Position numbers and translations under genes: made by a program
Shown: in pieces, positions 1-9,950 of the stretch
How the letters are laid out: each line of letters starts with the position of its first letter
How positions within the stretch are numbered: the first letter of the stretch is position 1
The notes under the pieces: generated by a model
What the model saw: the letters and a program-made list of their open reading frames with translations, nothing else
What the model was told of the DNA's origin: nothing
The model's database searches: none
Assembly (NCBI GenBank): GCA_031288675.1
Contig: JAITQY010000094.1
Coordinates: forward strand, 1 to 13,903
DNA: 13,903 nucleotides
From: Oscillospiraceae bacterium
GTDB lineage: Bacteria; Bacillota; Clostridia; Oscillospirales; Oscillospiraceae
Reading direction: 5' to 3'

Positions 1-3000
1 GACGACCTGAACGCAATGATGAACGCGGCGGATATATACGCGAGCGTCTATAAAAATAACGCATGGGTGACAACGCGGCTCACGGCAAACGACGCGGCTG
101 ATATGGCGCCGGAGACGGCTACGAACGGCAGCAAAGCGATAGTTATATGGCGCCGCCTCGCGGCGACCTCGACCGATAACGTGGAGTCAATGGAATTTGA
201 CGCGCGGGACGACCTGATGTACCACGTGTACAACGGCGCGGCGTGGGAAGATGAGAAGCAGCTTTACAACGGCACGTCTGGCGCTGTAAAGGGCATCAGC
301 GCGGCAATGGACGACATGGGCAACACGCTTGTCGCGTACACGGTAGACACCGCACGCTATGTGGGCAATACACAGGATGTTTCGGGGCAGAATCTGGACG
401 TTGCGTACAGCTTAATTGCCAGCAGCGGCGCAGTCGCGGTCCCTACAATGTTCCTCACAAATGACATCGCCCCGGACGAAAACCCGCAGGTGACGACGGC
501 AACGCTCAACGGGGCTGAACGTTTCATAACCGCGTGGTATACGCAGCAGCCCCTGGCAGACGACGCAGCGGGCGGCTCGGTGAGCGATATACGGCTCCGG
601 GTCATTGATAGCAACGGCTTCCCCTACGACGAATTCCCCGGCGGCATCAATGAAATCAATCAAAACAGCAGCGTCGCCATCAGCAACCAATTCCGCTTCG
701 GGAACAGCGCGAGCGGCGATATTGAAGATTTGACACTCGTGTGGATTGCTCCTGAAATGGACGACACGGCAATACCCGAAAAAGATGACGCTCAGACTAT
801 GGATAAGGACTCCGTTTATGCGATACGCTTCCTTCAGGAAGACGCCTATGATCCGATATACGTTACCGCGCCCATGTCCATCGTGGAGGCGGGCGAGAAC
901 ACAAAGGTGGATCACGTCGACGCGTACTTGAGCGGCACGAACGAAATCAAGGCGGTACTCCAGACGACAACCTACGACATTGCGAAAGGCTACGAGACCA
1001 TTACACTCGACGATGGCAGACAAATCATCATAGCGACGCCGATTTCTGCAATGAAGACGGCGACGGGGAAATTCGCAAACGCAATCAGTGTTGGCGACCC
1101 CATTTTCGACTATGCTGAGGTGCGGCACAGCATTATGTTGCCGCTGCAAGTGACGGTGGCGAACCAAGGCAAGGAAACGATCACCGCAATCAAGGTCACC
1201 ATACAGGACACTGGAGGCAGCGCGACAACTGAAAGAACTTTCAAAGATTTTAAGCTGATGCCTAATTCCCGTATGACGCTGATAGTGTATCATCCGCTCG
1301 GGGACGAGGGCGAACTCATAAAAAATATCGCGGTAAAGACAGAAGCAACGTTCGAAAACGGCGATAATATCTCCGCGTCCTCGGAGGCGAAAACACAGGT
1401 CGCCGACACGGGCATCGGCTCGCTCACGGTGACGAAGGAGGAAAATAAGGTACGCGATATTCAAATCAAGCTGTACAACCAAAGCGAAATTGAGCTTGAC
1501 GGGATGCATAAGGCGAATTCAAACTACAACGTAAAAATCGGCTTCTATAAGGACAATCTAAACAATACTGCCGCGACTGGCGTAACCCTTGTGCCGGAAG
1601 AAACGGGTATGACGGGTACTGATAAGCCCAATGTATTTACGGTAGACGCAGACCGCCTCACCCTGATAGACAACGGCGCCTTTGTAGGTAACTTCCGATA
1701 CGCACTGCCAACAGAGGGATTCGAGAACGGGGACATCCAGCTTTACGCGGCGGTGTGGATAGAAGACATGTCGTCTGGCGAACCCGTGACGGTGACGGAG
1801 GTGTACGCGGTCAACAACGCTGGCAGCGTGTCCTTTACCGACCCGGTGGAGAGGAACAACGGCGAACCCATTCAAATTACCACAGAGCTATCCGCTGGCA
1901 CAGGCGGCAAAACAGTGGCGGACATTACGGTGAAAAACCTCGCGTGGTTGCCCACCGGCACGGGGGAAACCGGAGGAAACCTGATCGCCGCGCTGCTGGA
2001 CGGCGACGGCAACCCGGTTGAGACACAGCAATCCGTAATTTTGCAAGGAAACAAGCTTATCCAGCTTGATGGCGAGGTTTCCCAGACCATCCGCTTTGAA
2101 TTCAGTCAGGTCGGCGAGACGGTCAACGCTAACTATGTTCTATTAAGTAAGAACGCTATGGACAATACCCTGTCCGCGTTGCGCGTTGGCGGCGTCGCGC
2201 TTGAATTTAATCCGTACACGGAGACATACGAGGCGGAAGTGGAAAACTTGTTCACGGCGGACGTTACCGCTATCGCCGCATATACGGGCGCGACCGTCAC
2301 AGCGCGGCTGGCTCCCGGCGGCGAAGCCGAAGACGCGGAGCTTACTTCAACAGACGGCGTTTTAAGCGGCAGGTTGAGCCTGAATTTGGGGGACAAAGGG
2401 TCGGTGACCAAAAATGTCATTGAAGTGACGGTCACGCCTGCTGAGGGCGCGGGGACGCGGACATATAGCGTAACGCTCCGCGATACATTTGTAGATGATA
2501 CCGGCAGTGCGTTTGTCAATACCGGTCGGGTTTCCCTTGAGGCTCCAGCTTGGATAAAGACAAGCGACGAAATGTCCATTCCTGTTTCTCTGAGCGGTTT
2601 CACTGCCAAGCCCGTCAGCTACACAATAGGCGTGGCTTCCGCGCCGCACGGCGAGCGGTCTCAGTGGCTGGGCAATACGGAAAGCGGCACAGTCACTGTA
2701 ACGATACCGGATGAGGAAGGCCGCCACGAGCTGTCGGTACGCGTATATGACGAGCAAGGCTATTATACCGACGCCACAGCGATGGTAACTTTGGATACGA
2801 CGGCGCCAGAAATAACGAATATTGTTTTCGAGGAAACCGAAACGGCTCTTGAAGTGAAGCCGTTGCAGTCGTCGATGCCCACACAGGACGACGGCATAAC
2901 CGACAAGCAGCTAAAAGTGCATTTCAAAGTGACGGACGCCGGAAGCGGAGTAGACGATACGAAAGTGAAAGTCATCGCGGGCGATGACGAATACACAGCA

Positions 3001-5207
3001 GAATATTTGGAGGGCGTATACACGGCGACAGTCAAATACGCGTTCACCGGAGATTTGAGGCTGGTTGCCTGCGATAGGGCGGGAAACGAAACCGAAACTG
3101 GCAAAGACGTCCTCATCGACGATGACCTGAATGTAGGGGAAATCACGACCGGAACGGCGGATACTACGCAAACCGCGTCGGTGCTGCACGGCGCCGCGAC
3201 GACCGAAGCGACCCTCATTGCTACCTACGGCATTCAGTACCGCGCGAAGCCGGAGGCGGTGACGGATGACGGCTGGGCGGATCTGACGCTGGACGAGGGT
3301 TCGCAATCGACGAAATTCTCCGCGTCGATGGAGATTGAGCCTGATCCGGAAAAGATGTACGAATACCGCGCCTATGTTCAGGATACAATCGGAAACTACC
3401 ACTACGGTGACATAAAAGAATTTAGCGCGCTGCCTTGCGCCTGCACAATTGAGGACGTCGCTATCACCAACGCGACGGACATAGAAATTCCTCTACGGGA
3501 CAAAACGACGACAATTGATCTTACTTCAACGTACAGATATGAAAACAACGACTGCACTGCGCACAACGGCGCGGAGCAAGACGCTAAATTTACCACGACC
3601 TACAAAATAACCGAAGGCGATAACATCGCAACACTCGGGGGCGACAATAGCGACCAGCTGACCGTGAGGGAGACAGGGACTGTGGAAGTCGAGGTGACGG
3701 TTACCTACTCCATAGGGGAAATGGAGGTCGCGAGCAGCGCCGCCGCCGAGACCTTTAAGGTGACAAAACAAGATATGGTCGTTGTAACTGGAATCAATTA
3801 CGACAAACCGACCAACTGGAATCCCGGAGATATAGTATTAGAACTGGTGGGTACAAATCTGTCCGTTGCGGAAAAAATCACAGTGACGGCAACGGCGCGA
3901 GACGTCGAAGAGGAACCGATAACAGCGGACGCGGAAAGCGGGAATACCGCGGCGATTCTGAAAGGTATTCAGAATACGAATACCGATGATGACAAAATTT
4001 ACGACGTCATCGTATCCGGAACAGTACAGGTAGACAATGAAGACCAACCGCTCGCTGATTACAGGATTGAGCTCATAGTGCCGCGCGCCCTTAAAACAGG
4101 CGCCGAGATCGTTGGATACTCTGTAGAGGGACAGCTTATCGAGACGAAAATCGACAACGAAAAGCGGACGATTACAGTTGTTATGCCGCGCTTGACGAAA
4201 TTGACCGAGCTAAGCAACGACCTTGACGCTCGCACAGAGATAACATATAGCCCGAACGCCACAGTGACAATAGAATCCCGCGAGGTGTCCGGCGCGACGC
4301 TGACGGTAATATATCGCGTGACGTCGGAGGACGGCGCGACGGTAAACACCTATACGGCACGCATATCCATCCAGCCGCTGTATAACCACGCGTCCGGAAG
4401 CGGTAGCGAGAGCAAGACCTCGGAGTTCCCCGTGATTACGGGCGAGCGCGTTGAAAACAGCGATGGTTCTGTGACGCTGCCCAACGGCGGCAAGCTGGAG
4501 CTGGAAAACGGCATGACCATTCAGACGAACGGCGAGACAACCGTAGCCGACGATACGATCACAATGGTCGAGGGCGTCACTGCGGTCATCACACAACCGG
4601 GCGGAGAGGTTCGCACAGTGAGCAGTAATTACACGATTTTCACCGACGGAGGTGTGAGGTGGAACCCCGTCTTTGACGATGTGACGGGGAAAGACTGGTA
4701 CTTGGGCGACGTAGAATACGTCTATGAAAACAAATTGTTTACGGGTACGGCTGAGGGCAAGTTCAGCCCCGGAATAACCGCTAACAGGGCTATGCTGGTT
4801 ACTGTGCTGTGGCGCATGGCAGGCAGCCCGACCGCCGGAGACGCGGCGTTTAACGATGTAGACGCGGGAAGCTACTACTATGACGCAGTACTCTGGGCGG
4901 CGGAAAACGGAATTGTAAACGGCGTTGGCGAAGGCAAGTTTGCGCCCAACGCTGACGTAACACGCGAGCAGCTTGCGACGCTCATCTATCGTTACGCGGC
5001 TCAGACGGGTACGGACTTCGGCGAAGACCGCCCGTATGACGGGTTCGCGGACGCGGACGGCATCCCGGCTATGCCGCCGCCGTAATGGCGCTGTATTGCT
5101 CGGGGATCGTCAACGGCAAGTCCAACGGCGTATTCGACCCGCAGGGCAAAGCCACAAGAGCGGAGATAGCGGCGATTATACACAGATTTTTGGAGTACGG
5201 GAAATAA
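1..5207 (+). pseudogene. Large SLH-domain surface protein, 5' partial, with frameshift in the third SLH repeat
   Basis: This is the C-terminal part of a giant secreted protein anchored by SLH repeats to pyruvylated cell-wall polymer. The frame is open from base 1, so the start and signal peptide lie outside the window. In order I see a beta-rich region (to about 1080) with Trp and Asp/Asn-rich strands, a CARDB-like adhesion module (about 1090-1420), a cadherin-like beta-sandwich (about 2145-2485), Ig/FN3-like modules with DTTAPEITNI and DRAGNETE motifs (about 2560-3430), further beta modules to about 4380, then SLH repeats at about 4670-4830, 4849-5010 and 5035-5207. The reading frame stops at 5083-5085 after IPAMPPP. 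A -1 shift near 5068-5070 restores 45 residues completing SLH3 (YAAAVMALY, TRAEIAAIIHRF) and ends at TAA 5205-5207. The shift could be a real mutation or a one-base sequencing error. Ligand or substrate is unknown. The SLH call is firm; the inner module names are by resemblance only. Confidence 0.88.
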
Positions 5208-5225
5208 CCGGGATGTAAGAAGCTG

Positions 5226-5270
5226 AAAAAATCCGCCGGATAACGTTGATAGTTATCCGCCGGATTTTTT
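5226..5270. terminator. Bidirectional rho-independent terminator
   Basis: A perfect 19-bp inverted repeat (arms 5226-5244 and 5252-5270) has a 7-nt loop. The core is GC-rich (ATCCGCCGGATAAC), with a run of A on the left and T on the right. Each strand therefore reads a stable stem ending in six T. It lies 18 nt after the SLH gene and 37 nt after the purB stop on the opposite strand, so it can end both convergent transcripts. Confidence 0.93.
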
Positions 5271-5307
5271 ATCCGACAATGATGACTTGCCGGAGTGAGC
5301 TTTGAAA

Positions 5308-6738
5308 TTATACGGTAAGTTCCGTTGTCGGAACATTGGCGGCGGAGTATTTTTGCAGCGCAGGGTCAACAATGTTTTCGATAAACTCCGTTACTTGTTC
5401 GGCGGCACGACCGGTGTAGTGTTCGGGAATCATTTGCTGAAGTATATCTTCACGCGTCAGCCCGAAAAGCGGATCGGCGGCTATACGGTCAATGAGGTCG
5501 TTAGGCAGACCGTCACGCTTGACGGTATTGCCTGCGGCGACGGAGTGAACGCGGATGCGCTCGTGCAATTCCTGACGATTACCTCCGCGCTTGACGGCGC
5601 TCATCATAATGTTCTCAGTCGCCATAAACGGCAATTCTTCTTTTACGTGTTTTTCAATAACTTTAGGATATACCTGTAATCCGCTTGTGACGCTGGAAAG
5701 CACATTGAGTATAGCGTCCGCGCACAGGAAAGCCTCACTCATCGCAACGCGCCGGTTAGCGCTATCGTCAAGGGTGCGCTCCAGCCATTGAGTTGCGGCG
5801 GTCATAGCGGGGTTAAGAAGGTCGTTAATAAGGTAACGGGCAAGCGCGCAAATGCGCTCACAGCGCATAGGATTGCGCTTGTAGGGCATAGCGGAGCTTC
5901 CGATTTGTTTGGATTCAAACGGTTCTTCAAGCTCTTTGAGGTGAGAGAGGAGGCGCATATCGGTTGCGAATTTACTTGCGCTCTGCGCCAGTCCCGCGAG
6001 AGCGGAAACGACTTCAAAGTCGATTTTACGCGAGTAGGTTTGACCGGTTACGGGGATAGAGGATTCAAAGCCCATTTTTTCCGCTATAAGTTTGTCAAGG
6101 GCTTTAACTTTGTTGCCGTCGCCGTCGAAGAGTTCCATAAAACTTGCCTGAGTTCCGGTAGTGCCTTTTGCTCCGCGCGGACGAAGGTTGGAGGCGCGGT
6201 ATTCTATTTCGGCGAGGTCGCCGATGAAATCCTGAAGCCAGAGAGCGGCGCGTTTGCCGACGGTGGTCAGCTGAGCCGGCTGAAAATGGGTAAAACCAAG
6301 CGTCGGGAGAGCTTTCCACTCCAGCGCGAAGCCGCGCAGACCGCGAATGACAGACGCGAGTTTTTCAGCGATGAGGTCAAGAGCTTCTTTATAGATAATG
6401 ATGTCGGCATTGTCGGTAACGTAACAACTGGTCGCGCCGAGATGAATGATTCCGGCGGCGTTAGGGCATTGCTCTCCGTAGGCGTGAACGTGAGCCATAA
6501 CGTCATGGCGAAGCCGGCGTTCTAATTCTTCGGCACGGGCGAAGTCGATATTATCTGTAGCGGCGCGAAGCTCATTTACCTGAGCGGAGGTGACGTTCAG
6601 TCCGAGTTCCATCTCGCTTTCCGCGAGAATTACCCATAGTTTGCGCCAAGTGCTGTGCTTTTTCTGCGCGCTGAAGAGGAATTGCATTTCTTTGCTGCAA
6701 TATCGTGTGCTGAATGCGGAAACATAAGTATCGTACAT
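5308..6738 (-). CDS. purB: Adenylosuccinate lyase
   Basis: It cleaves adenylosuccinate to AMP and fumarate, and SAICAR to AICAR and fumarate, in cytosolic purine synthesis. It belongs to the fumarase/aspartase superfamily. At 476 residues it fits the longer clostridial/eukaryote-like form. Visible motifs are RRLRHDVMAH (His78), GATSCYVTDN (101-110), THFQPAQ (His151, general acid region) and the signature SSAMPYKRNP (281-290), which carries the mobile-loop catalytic serine. I chose the ATG at 6738 (MYDTYVSAF) because GAGGT sits about 7 nt upstream. An in-frame ATG at 6801 would add 21 residues but overlaps the end of aspS and has no better ribosome site. It starts 13 nt after the aspS stop, so the two are probably co-transcribed. 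No PUR box or guanine riboswitch is seen in the gap. The gene ends at the shared terminator. Confidence 0.96.
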   Translation of the reverse strand: MYDTYVSAFSTRYCSKEMQFLFSAQKKHSTWRKLWVILAESEMELGLNVTSAQVNELRAATDNIDFARAEELERRLRHDVMAHVHAYGEQCPNAAGIIHLGATSCYVTDNADIIIYKEALDLIAEKLASVIRGLRGFALEWKALPTLGFTHFQPAQLTTVGKRAALWLQDFIGDLAEIEYRASNLRPRGAKGTTGTQASFMELFDGDGNKVKALDKLIAEKMGFESSIPVTGQTYSRKIDFEVVSALAGLAQSASKFATDMRLLSHLKELEEPFESKQIGSSAMPYKRNPMRCERICALARYLINDLLNPAMTAATQWLERTLDDSANRRVAMSEAFLCADAILNVLSSVTSGLQVYPKVIEKHVKEELPFMATENIMMSAVKRGGNRQELHERIRVHSVAAGNTVKRDGLPNDLIDRIAADPLFGLTREDILQQMIPEHYTGRAAEQVTEFIENIVDPALQKYSAANVPTTELTV

Positions 6739-6751
6739 AGTTTTACCTCTA

Positions 6752-8446
6752 TCAACGAAGTTTGATATGAACTTCGCGGAGCTGCTGTTCCGTGATTTCA
6801 CCCGGAGCGCCGGTGAGCGGATCCTGAGCGTTGCCGTTAAGCGGGAAAGCGACTACGTTGCGGATGTTTTCGTCATTGGCTATGAGCATAATCAGACGCT
6901 CAATGCCAGCCGCCATACCGGCGTGGGGCGGCGCGCCGTATTGGAACGCTGTGTAAAGCGCGCCGAACTTAGCCGCAAGCTCATCTTCGCCGTAACCGGC
7001 GATAGCGAATACTTTTTTCATAATCTCCGGATCGTGGTTACGTACCGCGCCGGAGGTTATTTCGTAGCCGTTGCATACGATGTCGTATTGGTATGCCAAT
7101 ACGTCCTCAGAGGGTTCGCCTTGCGGCATGGAGAACGGGTTGTGGGTGAAATCCCACTTACCGGTTTCCTCGTCAATCTCGAACATCGGGAAATCGACAA
7201 TGAAGCAGAATTCGTAGCGGTCACGGGTTATAAGATCAAGGCGTTCACCGAGAGAGGTACGGATTTGTCCCGCGAATTTGTTGCAGTCCGGAAGTTTGTC
7301 GCAGATGAAGAAAACGGTCTCACCGTCTTTGACGGAGAAAATTTGAAGTAATTCCGCTTGTTTTTCCGGAGTGAGGAATTTAACTATAGGACCTTTAAGC
7401 TCGCCGTCGGAGAGAGTAAGATAGCCCAAGCCTTTCATACCGACGACGTCTGTGGCGAACTTCAGCATACCCTCGAAGAAGCTGCGGCTTTGTCCTGCCG
7501 TAGGCGCGGCGATACCGCGCACCGGCTTACCGCGGAAAGCGGCAAAGTCAACGTCTGAGAAGAAATCCGTCAGGTCGCGAATAAGCAGAGGGTTGCGTAA
7601 ATCCGGCTTGTCCGTACCGTAGGCGACCATAGCTTCGGCGAACGGGATACGGCGGAAGCTGGAAACCGGCTTATCAGTAAAATGCTTGAACAGATTTGTA
7701 AGAACAGTTTCCGCTACGGTAAAGACGTCGGATTGTTCGGCGAACGCCATTTCAAGGTCAAGCTGGTAGAACTCGCCCGGCAAGCGGTCCTGACGCGCGT
7801 CTTCGTCACGGAAGCAGGGCGCGATTTGGAAATATTTATCAAATCCTGAAACCATCAAAAGCTGTTTGAATTGTTGGGGTGCCTGAGGCAAAGCGTAGAA
7901 CTTGCCGCTATGACGCCGGCTGGGTACGATGTAGTCACGTGCGCCCTCCGGAGACGAGGCGGTGAGGATGGGCGTGCTGACCTCTAAAAAGCCAAGCGTC
8001 TCCATTTGCGCGCGCAGATAGGAGATCACTTTGCTTCGCAAAACGATCCGATCGTGCATAGTCTGATTGCGCAGGTCAAGGAAGCGGTATTTTAGACGGA
8101 CGTCCTCGCGGACTTTTTCGCTGTCCGCGATTTCAAACGGCAGGGCGTTTTTCGTCGCGCCGAGAATGTTCAGCGTGTCCGCGTGGAGTTCGACACGACC
8201 GGTTTCGAGCTTATCGTTGACCGTTTCGGCGCCGCGCGCCCTGACCTCTCCGGAGACTTGAACTGCGCTTTCGCGCGGCGGGGGGTCAATGCCGTGTAAA
8301 ACGACCTGAGTAACGCCGTAGTGGTCACGTAAGTCAATAAAAGTAACTCCGCCGTGATCGCGGATAGCGGCAACCCATCCGCACAGGGTCACGCGCGCCG
8401 GTATATGGTGTTCACGCAGGTCATTGCAAGTATGAGTTCTTAACAT
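6752..8446 (-). CDS. aspS: Aspartate--tRNA ligase, bacterial type, possibly non-discriminating (Asp/Asx)
   Basis: This class II synthetase charges tRNA-Asp with aspartate, and possibly also tRNA-Asn. It has 564 residues; bacterial AspRS is usually about 590. Visible parts are the N-terminal OB-fold anticodon-binding domain (GWVAAIRDHGG, residues 23-33), the catalytic-core motifs TSSPEGARDY, LPQAPQQFKQLLM and motif 2 CFRDEDARQDR (211-221), the AspRS-typical YGTDKPDLR followed by a GAD-like insertion, and motif 3 GMAAGIERLIML (510-521, Arg517). Motif 2 continues LPGEFYQLDLEM, one residue longer than in E. coli. This and the tail (FPLNGNAQDPLTGAP) resemble the alphaproteobacterial-type AspRS subclass as I recall it. 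His31 stands where discriminating E. coli AspRS has Leu30. The ATG at 8446 has a short GAGG site (8453-8456) and a leader of only about 30 nt, too short for a T-box. It is first in an operon with purB. Confidence 0.96.
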   Translation of the reverse strand: MLRTHTCNDLREHHIPARVTLCGWVAAIRDHGGVTFIDLRDHYGVTQVVLHGIDPPPRESAVQVSGEVRARGAETVNDKLETGRVELHADTLNILGATKNALPFEIADSEKVREDVRLKYRFLDLRNQTMHDRIVLRSKVISYLRAQMETLGFLEVSTPILTASSPEGARDYIVPSRRHSGKFYALPQAPQQFKQLLMVSGFDKYFQIAPCFRDEDARQDRLPGEFYQLDLEMAFAEQSDVFTVAETVLTNLFKHFTDKPVSSFRRIPFAEAMVAYGTDKPDLRNPLLIRDLTDFFSDVDFAAFRGKPVRGIAAPTAGQSRSFFEGMLKFATDVVGMKGLGYLTLSDGELKGPIVKFLTPEKQAELLQIFSVKDGETVFFICDKLPDCNKFAGQIRTSLGERLDLITRDRYEFCFIVDFPMFEIDEETGKWDFTHNPFSMPQGEPSEDVLAYQYDIVCNGYEITSGAVRNHDPEIMKKVFAIAGYGEDELAAKFGALYTAFQYGAPPHAGMAAGIERLIMLIANDENIRNVVAFPLNGNAQDPLTGAPGEITEQQLREVHIKLR

Positions 8447-8484
8447 TTTTAGCCTCGAAAAGTTTTTGAAAAATAATTTTTACA

Positions 8485-8513
8485 AATATATCACACAATA
8501 GCGGTTTTGTCAA
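8485..8513 (-). promoter_or_regulatory. Sigma-A promoter of aspS-purB
   Basis: On the minus strand there is a perfect -35 TTGACA (8508-8513), exactly 17 nt, then -10 TATATT (8485-8490), one base off TATAAT. The start of transcription should fall near 8478, giving a leader of about 30 nt before aspS. No operator-like repeat or riboswitch is visible. Confidence 0.85.
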
Positions 8514-8584
8514 TAGTATGGCACAGAAGAAAATCCGTTCAGGCGGAGAAAGCTTTAAGTAAAAAACAAACGGAGGTACATAGA

Positions 8585-9364
8585 ATGCCCCAAGATTATA
8601 CGTTTGCCGTACTCGGCACGGAGGACGAACGCTTCAAGGAGCTTCGCAAGCTTCTGCGGTTCAAATGGAAAGAAAGCGAGCCTGAGCACGCATCCATAGT
8701 AGTACTGCCGCTGCCGTTCAAACTGACCGATGATATTCTGGCATGTCTGCGTCCGGAGCATCTTGTATTTGCCGGAAAGGTCTCGGATGAGGATAAAATG
8801 CGCGCGTGGTCGGCAGGGATAACTCTTTACGATTATTACGCGAGGGAAGAACTGGATATTCTCAACGCGGTTGCGACAGCGGAGGGAGCGATAGAACTGG
8901 CCTCACGCGAGACCGACATTACTCTGTGGAGGAGCAAGATACTGATATTAGGTTACGGACGGGTCGGAACGGCGCTTGCGTACCGGCTTAAAGGGCTTGG
9001 CGCCTGTGTAAGCGTCTATGCGCGCAGCAAGGCGGATAAGGCGAGGATTGACGTCTATGGTTATCAGAACGCGGATATGACCGGCGGGCTGAACGGCTAT
9101 GACATTATTATCAATACGGTTCCGGCGCGGATAATCAGGCGCGGAGAGCTTTCCCGAATGCGTTCCGGAGCACTGCTGATAGATCTTGCGTCGGCTCCGG
9201 GCGGGGTAGATTTTCAAGCGGCGGAAGAACTCGGCGTACACGCAATCCATGCGTTAGGGCTGCCGGGTAAGGTTGCGCCGCGTACTTCAGCGGAATTAAT
9301 CCGCGATACTATTTTCAATATGTTAATTGAACTGGAGGAAAATGTAAATGCAAACAGAGATTAA
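8585..9364 (+). CDS. dpaA: Dipicolinate synthase subunit A
   Basis: With DpaB this dehydrogenase-like subunit oxidises the product of dihydrodipicolinate synthase to dipicolinic acid in the mother cell. The acid is then moved to the forespore and stored with calcium in the spore core. The protein has 259 residues, shorter than B. subtilis SpoVFA (about 297). The N-terminal domain has the DpaA pattern (YTFAVLGTEDERF and LPLPFKLTD), and a Rossmann fold follows with KILILGYGRVG (118-128) and DLASAPGG later on. The ATG at 8585 is chosen because GGAGG lies 9 nt upstream. An in-frame ATG at 8507 would sit inside the aspS promoter without a site. The 3' end overlaps dpaB by 17 nt. No clear sigma-K-type promoter (CATA-rich -10) or sigma-A promoter is seen in the divergent 107-nt gap between transcripts. 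Its presence implies an endospore former. Confidence 0.93.
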   Translation: MPQDYTFAVLGTEDERFKELRKLLRFKWKESEPEHASIVVLPLPFKLTDDILACLRPEHLVFAGKVSDEDKMRAWSAGITLYDYYAREELDILNAVATAEGAIELASRETDITLWRSKILILGYGRVGTALAYRLKGLGACVSVYARSKADKARIDVYGYQNADMTGGLNGYDIIINTVPARIIRRGELSRMRSGALLIDLASAPGGVDFQAAEELGVHAIHALGLPGKVAPRTSAELIRDTIFNMLIELEENVNANRD

Positions 9365-9950
9365 AGACGTTCGCCCGACTATAGGGTTCGCGTTCTGCGG
9401 GTCATATTGTGTTTTTGACAGAGTGATTGACGCGCTTCGCGAGACGGCGAAAAGTTATGATATTATTCCGATAATGTCCGAAAACGCCGCAGGTACGGAC
9501 AGCCGATTCGGCAAAGCGGAAGACTTCCGTAATCAGATTAAAGAAATCTGCGGACGGGAGCCGATTACGACAATCACCGGAGCGGAACCGATAGGTCCTA
9601 AAAAGCTGTTGGATTTGCTTGTGGTCGCTCCGGCGACCGGAAATACGATTGCAAAGATAGCGCAGGGAATCAGCGATACCAGCGTTACGCTTGCGTATAA
9701 GGCGCATCTTCGCAATGCGAGACCGGTGGTAATAGCAGTATCAAGCAACGATGCGCTTAGTCAGAACGCGCCTAACATAGGAACGCTTCTAAACCGCAGA
9801 AATCATTTCTTCGTGCCTTACGGACAGGACGACGCGATAGGGAAGCCGACTTCGCTGGTGGCGAGGTTTGAGCTTATTCCGGAGGTTGTTGCCGCCGCGT
9901 TGAAAGGAACTCAGCTTCAGCCTTTGCTGACAGCGGGAGGAGGTCGCTGA
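9348..9950 (+). CDS. dpaB: Dipicolinate synthase subunit B (flavoprotein)
   Basis: This is the partner of DpaA, a member of the flavoprotein (HFCD/UbiX-like) family, making dipicolinic acid during sporulation. The 200-residue length matches SpoVFB. Seen are an N-terminal strand and turn TIGFAFCGSYCVF (11-23, the family's GxxGS-type start), MSENAAGTDSRFG, GAEPIGPKKLLDLLVVAPATGNTIAK (flavin-binding PATGNT) and the DpaB-like stretch ALSQNAPNIGTLLNRRNHFFVPYGQDDA. The ATG lies inside the end of dpaA (17-nt overlap) with GGAGGA about 8 nt upstream, pointing to translational coupling. Its TGA overlaps the next gene's ATG by one base. Confidence 0.94.
   Translation: MQTEIKDVRPTIGFAFCGSYCVFDRVIDALRETAKSYDIIPIMSENAAGTDSRFGKAEDFRNQIKEICGREPITTITGAEPIGPKKLLDLLVVAPATGNTIAKIAQGISDTSVTLAYKAHLRNARPVVIAVSSNDALSQNAPNIGTLLNRRNHFFVPYGQDDAIGKPTSLVARFELIPEVVAAALKGTQLQPLLTAGGGR

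Noticed and set aside
412..1509. Minus-strand open frame of 365 codons inside the SLH protein gene
   Set aside because: It is antisense to a long frame with clear domains. Its Arg/Cys/His-rich translation is typical of a shadow frame.
5060..5085. Programmed -1 ribosomal frameshift site in the SLH gene
   Set aside because: There is no X XXY YYZ slippery heptamer at the shift point. A one-base deletion or sequencing error explains it more simply.
5788..6525. Plus-strand open frame of 245 codons inside purB
   Set aside because: It is fully antisense to purB, whose motifs are unambiguous, and its translation shows no domain pattern or ribosome site.
6767..7351. Plus-strand open frame of 194 codons opposite aspS
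   Set aside because: It is antisense to the well-conserved aspS catalytic region and has no recognisable motif.
8447..8484. T-box riboswitch upstream of aspS
   Set aside because: The leader is only about 30 nt, far too short for a T-box stem I and antiterminator.
8514..8555. CATACTA on the minus strand upstream of aspS, as a forespore sigma-G -10 box
   Set aside because: The only upstream TGAA-like element is at the wrong spacing (15 nt), and aspS already has a near-consensus sigma-A promoter. It is likely chance.
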